Shown piece after piece: positions 57,463-64,000 of a DNA stretch of 64,000 nt; position 1 is the first letter of the stretch; each line of letters opens with the position of its first letter. The notes under the pieces are model-generated. The model was not told the origin of the DNA, did no database searches, and saw only the letters and a program-made list of their open reading frames with translations. The DNA is from Odiellus spinosus. Lineage: Eukaryota > Arthropoda > Arachnida > Opiliones > Phalangiidae. The position numbers and the translations under genes are program-made. The stretch is taken from contig CAWUCO010000074.1 of the NCBI GenBank assembly GCA_963920705.1, positions 1,921,637-1,985,636 of the forward strand, written 5' to 3'.

Positions 57463-58731
57463 TTGACGATGCTCGCTCCCATCTACGACTCGTTTTACTT
57501 GACTCTCCTGAATAACGCCTCCATGACTCAATACCCGAAAAACACAAAAACCAGTTACACGACGCAATTACCCACGTCATTTGATTTATCTGAAGGACAT
57601 TGGGAAGTCGGTTTATCGGGCATTAGTATGCCTTCGAAATGGGATAATATTACCGACTTTTTCGATACTTTCGTCGTTAGAATGGTTGATTTAGATTTAA
57701 AATACGAAACGGGTCAGGGAACCGTAAACGATAAAAGTACAATAATTAAAAATACGAATGAAAGTATTTATCATAAAATTATTAATCAGATGCAGGCGTC
57801 TATTACTCAACAACAAGTAAAAGACAAGCTAGAATTTCAAATCGGGATCGTCAACGGTCAGGAACGTTTTCTTATTGAATTTAAAGATCCCAATGGTGAA
57901 ACCTTCGTTAAATTTCCCAGAATGTATTGCGAATTATTAGGTTTAGAAGCGCGGGATTGTGAAAAATGGATACCGGGGACAACCATTGTTGGAACACGAG
58001 CTTTAGACCAGAACAGGATCAAACTCGACACCTATAAATATTCCCCTTTTTACGTTCGGCAGATGTTCAAAAGAGACAAGACCATAAAATTAACGGGTAA
58101 CGAACGAGTCGAAAATCTTTTATATCAAACTAAAACTTATCAACTACCACACGGTACGTACGAAACTATAGAGAATGTATTAAAAGGAATGAGAAAATGT
58201 TTACCCCCGAGAATGAGGCCTTATTTTGATTTTGAACAAAATAACAATGGGACGGGAACGTTACTTTGTGGTCTAGGGTTAATTGATGAAGCAAAACCCG
58301 ATTATCTTCTCACGAATCAACAAAAAAATTTGCGAGACAGTTTTACCATTCGCTTTCCCAAATCCAATCCTGGTTTAGGTCTTATGCTGGGTTTTGATAC
58401 CAAACAAATTGAGAAAGGCTTAACGCATAAGAGACAGGGTGAACATATCGCTGATATAAATAGAGGTGTCCAGAGTTTATTCGTTTATACCAGTATCATA
58501 TACCCTCAGGTTATAGGTGACGCTTGGGGAGGTCTATTACGTACAATACCCAGACCAGAGAACAACAAGTATAATACCCCCTACGAGTTAACGTTTAACC
58601 CGATTAATTATTATCCCGTCAGAACACCGAATTTTAACGTGGTTGATATAGAAATTGCCACTGATTCGGGAAGTAAAATTCCTTTCAAACTCGGAAAAAC
58701 AGTGACCACATTACATTTTAAACGAAGGTAA
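57463..58731 (+). CDS. Polinton penton/minor-capsid-type protein, copy 1
   Basis: 422 residues. Opening MLAPIYDSFYLTLLNNASM and TTQLPTSFDLSEGHWEVGLS, and closing INRGVQSLFVYTSIIYPQVI, IPFKLGKTVTTLHFKRR, follow the protein of Maverick/Polinton and adintovirus-like elements taken to be the single jelly-roll penton (N-terminal 'WEVGL' block, C-terminal 'P..VGD...LLR' and 'LHFRR'). In virions it would form the vertices. The frame is open throughout. An in-frame ATG two codons on (57469) is the likelier start by family. Family name from memory. Confidence 0.7.
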   Translation: MTMLAPIYDSFYLTLLNNASMTQYPKNTKTSYTTQLPTSFDLSEGHWEVGLSGISMPSKWDNITDFFDTFVVRMVDLDLKYETGQGTVNDKSTIIKNTNESIYHKIINQMQASITQQQVKDKLEFQIGIVNGQERFLIEFKDPNGETFVKFPRMYCELLGLEARDCEKWIPGTTIVGTRALDQNRIKLDTYKYSPFYVRQMFKRDKTIKLTGNERVENLLYQTKTYQLPHGTYETIENVLKGMRKCLPPRMRPYFDFEQNNNGTGTLLCGLGLIDEAKPDYLLTNQQKNLRDSFTIRFPKSNPGLGLMLGFDTKQIEKGLTHKRQGEHIADINRGVQSLFVYTSIIYPQVIGDAWGGLLRTIPRPENNKYNTPYELTFNPINYYPVRTPNFNVVDIEIATDSGSKIPFKLGKTVTTLHFKRR

Positions 58732-58736
58732 AAAAA

Positions 58737-59130
58737 ATGGCGTCGCGAAATAGGTATTATTACTATTACCTGCAGCAAGCTGGAGGAGGAGGCTTCCGAG
58801 GTCCCGTTTTTCAACGAGGTAACGGGTTAGGTTCAATTTTTAAGAGTCTAGTTCGATTCATTACCCCCATTATAAAGCCAGCGGCCAAGGCCTTAGGTCG
58901 GGAAGCGATTGGTGTTGGAAGTCGCTGGATCGGAGATATTTCAGCGGGGCAAGATCCAAAAACAGCTTTAAAAAGGAATATTAAAATTTGCTTGTTCTAA
59001 TCTATTACACGCAGCTGGTGACAAAGTTCTCAATTCGCAATTCGGCACTGGTAAACGTAAAAGAAAAAGTCTAAAGGGTCGTAAAGTAAAACGAAGAAGG
59101 AAAACCGATTTTTTATCCTAGGGATATAAA
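58737..59130 (+). CDS. Polinton minor capsid (pVI/pX-like) region, copy 1
   Basis: Starts MASRNRYYYYYLQQAGGGGF then GLGSIFKSLVRFITPIIKPA, an amphipathic helix, and GREAIGVGSRWIGDI. A very basic Arg/Lys tail lies to the right. It sits 6 bp after the penton gene, the usual capsid-cluster order. Similar to the small cement/core proteins of Polintons and adenovirus-like particles. Broken. Confidence 0.55.
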
Positions 59131-59182
59131 AAGCCGGATCTTGCCGGCATCGGCTTTAGTTGTAGTTATCTAACGCGACAAG

Positions 59183-59402
59183 ATGGGGTCTGAAGGTATG
59201 ATGTCTGAAGCCGACTTGTTCGTCAAACCTGTTAGTAGTTATAATATTTTGGCTAGTAATGATATTGAATTAAAACCCGTCAATTAAATTACGGATGGAG
59301 GACCAATCGAATTTTTCGTCCCCGGTACTCCAGAACACTCGGAGTTTTTTTAGGGAACCTAAACTCGCCGGATGTTGGGGATTGTAGTACACTCGTAGTA
59401 AT
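59183..59402 (+). CDS. Polinton major capsid gene, N-terminal piece, copy 1
   Basis: Begins MGSEGMMSEADLFVKPVSSY; the region then resembles the opening of the F54H12.2-type double jelly-roll capsid protein (DLF...; GPIEF.VPG). Only the first ~70 codons' worth of sequence is present. Fossil. Confidence 0.55.
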
Positions 59403-59454
59403 TTAATAAGTCTGACCAGCTTTTTTCATCTTCATTGTTATCCTTCAACTCTGT

Positions 59455-60723
59455 TTGACGATGCTCGCTCCCATCTACGACTCGTTTTACTTGACTCTCC
59501 TGAGTAACGCCTCCATGACTCAATACCCGAAAAACACAAAAACCAGTTACACGACGCAATTACCCACGTCATTTGATTTATCTGAAGGACATTGGGAAGT
59601 CGGTTTATCGGGCATTAGTATGACTTCGAAATGGGATAATATTACCGACTTTTTCGATACTTTCGTCGTTAGAATGGTTGATTTAGATTTAAAATACGAA
59701 ACGGGTCAGGGAACCGTAAACGATAAAAGTACAATAATTAAAAATACGAATGAAAGTATTTATCATAAAATTATTAATCAGATGCAGGCGTCTATTACTC
59801 AACAACAAGTAAAAGACAAGCTAGAATTTCAAATCGGGATCGTCAACGGTCAGGAACGTTTTCTTATTGAATTTAAAGATCCCAATGGTGAAACCTTCGT
59901 TAAATTTCCCAGAATGTATTGCGAATTATTAGGTTTAGAAGCGCGGGATTGTGAAAAATGGATACCGGGGACAACCATTGTTGGAGCACGAGCTTTAGAC
60001 CAGAACAGGATCAAACTCGACACCTCCAAATATTCCCCTTTTTACGTTCGGCAGATGGTCAAAAGAGACAAGACCATAAAATTAACGGGTAACGAACGAG
60101 TCGAAAATCTTTTATATCAAACTAAAACTTATCAACTACCACACGGTACGTACGAAACTATAGAGAATGTATTAAAAGGAATGAGAAAATGTTTACCCCC
60201 GAGAATGAGGCCTTATTTTGATTTTGAACAAAATAACAATGGGACGGGAACGTTACTTTGTGGTCTAGGGTTAATTGATGAAGCAAAACCCGATTATCTT
60301 CTCACGAATCAACAAAAAAATTTGCGAGACAGTTTTACCATTCGCTTTCCCAAATCCAATCCTGGTTTAGGTCTTATGCTGGGTTTTGATACCAAACAAA
60401 TTGAGAAAGGCTTAACGCATAAGAGCCAGGGTGAACGTATCGCTGATATAAATAGAGGTGTCCAGAGTTTATTCGTTTATACCAGTATCATATACCCTCA
60501 GGTTATAGGTGACGCTTGGGGAGGTCTATTACGTACAATACCCAGACCAGAGAACAACAAGTATAATACCCCCTACGAGTTAACGTTTAACCCGATTAAT
60601 TATTACCCCGTCAGAACACCGAATTTTAACGTGGTTGATATACAAATTGCCACTGATTCGGGAAGTAAAATTCCTTTCAAACTCGGAAAAACAGTGACCA
60701 CATTACATTTTAAACGAAGGTAA
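59455..60723 (+). CDS. Polinton penton/minor-capsid-type protein, copy 2
   Basis: 422 residues, open throughout, differing from copy 1 at about nine residues. Same family and same caveat on the name. Confidence 0.7.
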   Translation: MTMLAPIYDSFYLTLLSNASMTQYPKNTKTSYTTQLPTSFDLSEGHWEVGLSGISMTSKWDNITDFFDTFVVRMVDLDLKYETGQGTVNDKSTIIKNTNESIYHKIINQMQASITQQQVKDKLEFQIGIVNGQERFLIEFKDPNGETFVKFPRMYCELLGLEARDCEKWIPGTTIVGARALDQNRIKLDTSKYSPFYVRQMVKRDKTIKLTGNERVENLLYQTKTYQLPHGTYETIENVLKGMRKCLPPRMRPYFDFEQNNNGTGTLLCGLGLIDEAKPDYLLTNQQKNLRDSFTIRFPKSNPGLGLMLGFDTKQIEKGLTHKSQGERIADINRGVQSLFVYTSIIYPQVIGDAWGGLLRTIPRPENNKYNTPYELTFNPINYYPVRTPNFNVVDIQIATDSGSKIPFKLGKTVTTLHFKRR

Positions 60724-60728
60724 AAAAA

Positions 60729-61124
60729 ATGGCGTCGCGAAATAGGTATTATTACTATTACCTGCAGCAAGCTGGAGGAGGAGGCTTCCGAGGTCCCGTT
60801 TTTCAACGAGGTAAAGGGAATTAGGTTCAATTTTTAAGAGTCTAGTTCGATTCATTACCCCCATTATAAAGCCAGCGGCCAAGGCCTTAGGTCGGGAAGC
60901 GATTGGTGTTGGAAGTCGCTGGATCGGAGATATTTCAGCGGGGCAAGATCCAAAAACAGCTTTAAAAAGGAATATTAAAATTTGCTTGTTCTAATCTATT
61001 ACACGCAGCTGGTGACAAAGTTCTCAATTCGCAATTCGGCACTGGTAAACGTAAAAGAAAAAGTCTAAAGGGTCGTAAAGTAAAACGAAGAAGGAAAACC
61101 GATTTTTTATCCTAGGGATATAAA
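60729..61124 (+). CDS. Polinton minor capsid (pVI/pX-like) region, copy 2
   Basis: Same gene region as 58737-59130. Broken. Confidence 0.5.
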
Positions 61125-61176
61125 TAGCCGGATCTTGCCGGCATCGGCTTTAGTTGTAGTTATCTAACGCGACAAG

Positions 61177-61394
61177 ATGGGGTCTGAAGGTATGATGTCT
61201 GAAGCCGACTTGTTCGTCAAACCTGTTAGTAGTTATAATATTTTGGCTAGTAATGATATTGAATTAAAACCCGTCAATTCAATTACGGATGGAGGACCAA
61301 TCGAATTTTTCGTCCCCGGTACTCCAGAACACTCGGAGTTTTTTTAGGGAACCTAAACTCGCCGGATGTTGGGGATCGTAGTACACTCGTAGTA
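61177..61394 (+). CDS. Polinton major capsid gene, N-terminal piece, copy 2
   Basis: Same as 59183-59402; carries the GPIEFFVPGTPEHSE stretch typical of the family's first strand. Sequence unlike it follows after 61394. Confidence 0.55.
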
Positions 61395-61579
61395 ATTTTC
61401 ACCTACGCGTTTTGTAACCATCGTAATAATAATGACGTAACACACTTGAATATGTTATTTTATATTTTTATTTTAGCCACAACAATCGCGAAAAACACGT
61501 TTTCTCAAATCTACAATATCATTTATTATTTCCGAATACCATTCTTCAAAATTTTCTTCCCCGTAATCACAAAGAAACT
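61395..61579. other. Junction between plus- and minus-strand Polinton remnants
   Basis: Short AT-rich spacer between converging units. No inverted repeat recognised. Confidence 0.4.
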
Positions 61580-62170
61580 CTAACTTAATATCTTCCATGT
61601 TTGAATAGCTTCGGCGGTTTCCTTATCACATCTTTTATCGTATTCCGAATTTCTGTTGTTTCTGTTGTAAGGGAAAGGAAATTCCTGGGCTATCTTCAAA
61701 GTAATTCCTTTGGAGATATAATTACGAACTTGATCGACAATTAGTTGTTTCAAACCCTGTTTCCTCCTAACTTGCGTTTGAATTTGTAGTTTTTCATCCA
61801 GTTCATGTTTCAGTTGTTTGAGTCTGAGCCAAGTATCTTTTCTAAACGTAAATCCTTTCGAGGTTGCAAACCAAGAGTCGAGAAATTTTGAGCGATCGTG
61901 GTTATATTGCCGAATGTCCAGAAACTTCATGCCGCTTCCCGAAATATGTCCTTCGATTTGAAAGTTTTCCACTAATCGAGTACAAAAGCGTGGTACCAGA
62001 TCTTCGAAGAAATCGTTAACAAGATCTCTTAAACTCCAGATATTTTTCCAAAGAGTTTTATTAATTAATACGAGGTTTTTGGTATCGTTTCGACGAATAA
62101 AAACACCATCTCCCGACTCGTTTACTCCGATAGTTAGTTTCTCGGAGAGAATATGTTCGTGTTCTTCCAT
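61580..62170 (-). CDS. PC4/Sub1-like DNA-binding protein
   Basis: 196 residues, intact frame. MEEHEHILSEKLTIGVNESG is followed by the PC4 fold signature: GHISGSGMKFLDIRQYNHD, then SKGFTFRKDTWLRLKQLKHE, which parallels the 'vDIReyy....GixLs.eqW..Lk' of the PC4 coactivator that binds single-stranded DNA. A charged helical part (residues 130-165) and an acidic/Trp tail follow. It sits beside capsid genes, so packaging or late transcription is a guess. No stop within the domain. Confidence 0.6.
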   Translation of the reverse strand: MEEHEHILSEKLTIGVNESGDGVFIRRNDTKNLVLINKTLWKNIWSLRDLVNDFFEDLVPRFCTRLVENFQIEGHISGSGMKFLDIRQYNHDRSKFLDSWFATSKGFTFRKDTWLRLKQLKHELDEKLQIQTQVRRKQGLKQLIVDQVRNYISKGITLKIAQEFPFPYNRNNRNSEYDKRCDKETAEAIQTWKILS

Positions 62171-62329
62171 GATGAAAGGCTCGAATGATTTTGATACGAA
62201 TTTCTCTCTCCTTGTTATATCTCGTTTAAAGATTTTTTTTCATCTCCTCAAAGTTCCATCTAACTTGGTTGGATGGTTTACTAACCATCGTAATAATTAA
62301 AATTTTTAAAACTAGTATTTTATTTTTAT

Positions 62330-63046
62330 TTAAATATCGTACATAATTTCATATTTCAAATCGATTATATCTTTAGTTATCTCTACGAATAATTCTTTCA
62401 AATTTTCATCGGATTCGCCGTAGCTGTTTTGTAAGTTAACAATGAGAGAATTCATGTTTAACATTTGAACAGCTCCCGCGAGATTTTTTTCCAATCTTTC
62501 GTGAAATTCCACGGCCGTATTGATTGGGCAGGAAATAGCGTGGGCTAATTTCTCACAACAATCTTGATTAAAACATTCTTTGGTGAAAGTCCGCATGTTC
62601 TCAAGCACCTCTTGCAGAATAATGTTTTTGAAGAGTTTTCTAGTCGTAACTTTCGTTTGCAAGACTTCGTCCAAATTCTTTTTTAACTTTTTTAATCTTT
62701 TCCAAGTCGTTTTCTTGAAAGAAACTCCGACGGAAGTCGAAGACCAAGTGGTGCGGTAGCGAGAATGTTTTGAAGAATCTCGACGATACTGTCGAATGTC
62801 AATAAACTTGATACCGGTGGGTGATATTTGTCCTTTAATTTGAAATTTATCCGGTAACCAGTATTGAAAACGATCCAAAGTGTCTTCGAAAAAAGCTTCG
62901 ATGTTTTCTTCCCAGAGCCAGAGATTTTCCCAGACATATTTTTAATAGTTACATGGCTCTTGATATCGTTCCGACGAACAAAAAACCCGACTCGTTTATT
63001 CCGATAGTTTGTTTATCGGAGGGAAAATATTCGTGTTGTTGCATGA
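62330..63046 (-). CDS. Second PC4/Sub1-like paralog, broken
   Basis: Parallel to 61580-62170: QTIGINESG-type start near 63040, then GQISPTGIKFIDIRQYRRDS and VGVSFKKTTWKRLKKLKKNL (PC4-like), then a longer helical tail (KLFKNIILQEVLENM; Cys-rich NQDCCEKL). Paralog of the previous gene at roughly 40% by eye. Broken. Confidence 0.55.
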
Positions 63047-63230
63047 TGAATGGGTAAATTGATTTTGATACGGATTTCTCGGAATGGGTTTCTTATATTT
63101 CGTTTAGAGATTTTTTCATCTCCGTAAAGTTCCATCGAGATGATACGAAGGAAACAGTTCTAATATTATTACGTACGGTGATAATTAAATTCAAATCTTT
63201 TCGGTGCGGGAAGAAAATATACTCGTCCAT
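63047..63230. other. Intergenic spacer
   Basis: Contains a second copy of the leader text found at 62170-62280 (GATACGGATTTCTC / ATACGAATTTCTC; AAGTTCCATC), which supports tandem duplication of the PC4-like unit with its leader. Confidence 0.5.
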
Positions 63231-63231
63231 C

Positions 63232-63425
63232 CTCTTACTCTAACTTGTAAAGAATGTTTCGATCTTTCGTGAGTAGTAGTTGATTTTCAAATTCGGCTTG
63301 AATTAGACACGTGGCTGGATATGTTAAAGGAGTCATAATTAATGGTTAATCGAAGACTACCATGTTTTGATAAAGAATAATGCTCGGCACTAGCTTGCTC
63401 TTCCGGAGTTAAATCAATCACGAAA
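63232..63425 (-). pseudogene. Polinton major capsid C-terminal remnant
   Basis: Short stretches resemble the end of F54H12.2-type capsid proteins (FVIDLTPEEQ..., then AEFENQLLLTKDRNILY, like the family's YAEFEN...K.RNV). Broken. Confidence 0.5.
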
Positions 63426-64000
63426 AATGTAATATAGCAACGGTTTTTCCGAGTTTTAAAGGTATTTTGGCCTCAGAATCGGTCGTAATGTTAATCTCAA
63501 TAACGTTAAAACTATTAACACGTAATGGGTAATAATTTATCGGGTTGCAAATGATATTATGAGGTGTATTGTATTTATTGTTTTCCGGTCGACTAATTAT
63601 CCGAATTAAACCACCCCAAGCGTCACCTATCAGTTGCGGGTAGATCAGATTAATGTGAATAAATAAACTCATGACGCCTCTATTTATATCAGCCACGAAA
63701 AGACTATCAGTATTATTCAGTAAAAACCGATCGGTTTTATTATCGTCAAATCCTAACATCTTTCCTAACCCAGGATTCTCTTTACTAAATTTAATAGCAA
63801 AATTATCTAAATATTCTTTTTGTTGAACGTTTAATTCGGTCTCTAAAATATTAATGAGATTCGTACCGCATCGTAATTTCACCGTTCTGATTTTATTATG
63901 AATAAAATCAAAATATTTTTTAACTTTTTTTGGTAAGCAATTTTTCATCTCCACTAAGACACTTTCTATACTTTCATACGTCCCGTGCGGTAAAGGAAAA
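63418..64000 (-). CDS. Polinton penton/minor-capsid-type protein, diverged, minus strand, runs off window
   Basis: The C-terminal ~190 residues of a paralog of the 57463 protein: GLGKMLGFDD, DINRGVMSLFIHINLIYPQL, RPENNKYNTPHNIICNPINY, IPLKLGKTVAILHFS. Roughly 60% identical to the plus-strand copies, so it comes from a different Polinton-like element. The start lies beyond 64000. Confidence 0.65.
   Translation of the reverse strand, partial: FPLPHGTYESIESVLVEMKNCLPKKVKKYFDFIHNKIRTVKLRCGTNLINILETELNVQQKEYLDNFAIKFSKENPGLGKMLGFDDNKTDRFLLNNTDSLFVADINRGVMSLFIHINLIYPQLIGDAWGGLIRIISRPENNKYNTPHNIICNPINYYPLRVNSFNVIEINITTDSEAKIPLKLGKTVAILHFS

Larger units (their letters stand above)
57411..59402 (+). 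mobile_element. Polinton-like capsid block, tandem copy 1
   Basis: From GTCTGACCAGCTT...CATCTTCATT through the penton-type gene, the small minor-capsid gene and the start of the major capsid gene. The same ~1.99 kb follows at 59403-61394 at about 99% identity. Fossil; broken. Confidence 0.85.
59403..61394 (+). mobile_element. Polinton-like capsid block, tandem copy 2
   Basis: Second head-to-tail copy of 57411-59402. Few differences, so duplication is very recent or an assembly artefact. Confidence 0.85.

Overview
This is AT-rich invertebrate nuclear DNA built almost entirely of transposable elements and satellites. I found no confident host housekeeping gene, rRNA or CRISPR array. The mix of BEL/Pao, copia and gypsy LTR elements, a Jockey/R1-type LINE, Polinton (Maverick) capsid genes, many fold-back elements and GGTTAGG-rich transposon ends fits an arthropod, perhaps an insect. 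That placement is inference.

Layout. 0.3-1.2 kb: end of a transposon family called 'T' here. 1.2-2.2 kb: short tandem repeats. 2488-3793: hAT-like non-autonomous element with an 8-bp target duplication. 5.0-7.4 kb: two tandem arrays, the second a ~197-bp satellite. 7603-14157: nearly whole, very young BEL/Pao element with apparently identical LTRs. 14.3-15.35 kb: AGACGTCT satellite. 15.67-16.2 kb: small two-exon minus-strand gene. 16.44-20.26 kb and 35.55-39.40 kb: two near-identical T copies in opposite orientation. Between them lie an unknown ORF split by a copia element (21378-25804), two inverted copies of a 1.2-kb element 'M', a 14-bp minisatellite, and a minus-strand DNA-transposon gene remnant with a PHD finger, a USP-type deubiquitinase-like domain and a DDE-type transposase-like core.

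39.4-45.6 kb holds fold-back elements and unassigned AT-rich DNA. 45.6-54.3 kb holds a broken minus-strand gypsy element; its left LTR region is interrupted by a diverged T copy that carries a tandem array of tRNA-like units. 54.5-56.8 kb is a LINE with ORF1 and an endonuclease but no reverse transcriptase. 56.8-64 kb holds fossil Polinton-like capsid genes: on the plus strand a ~1.99-kb block duplicated in tandem, and on the minus strand a second, diverged capsid remnant with two PC4/Sub1-like DNA-binding paralogs.

The genes do not form a shared pathway; they are parts of separate mobile elements nested in one another. The points most worth following are the T terminal hairpin with compensatory base changes, the PHD-USP-transposase gene, the tandem Polinton capsid block and the PC4-like pair.
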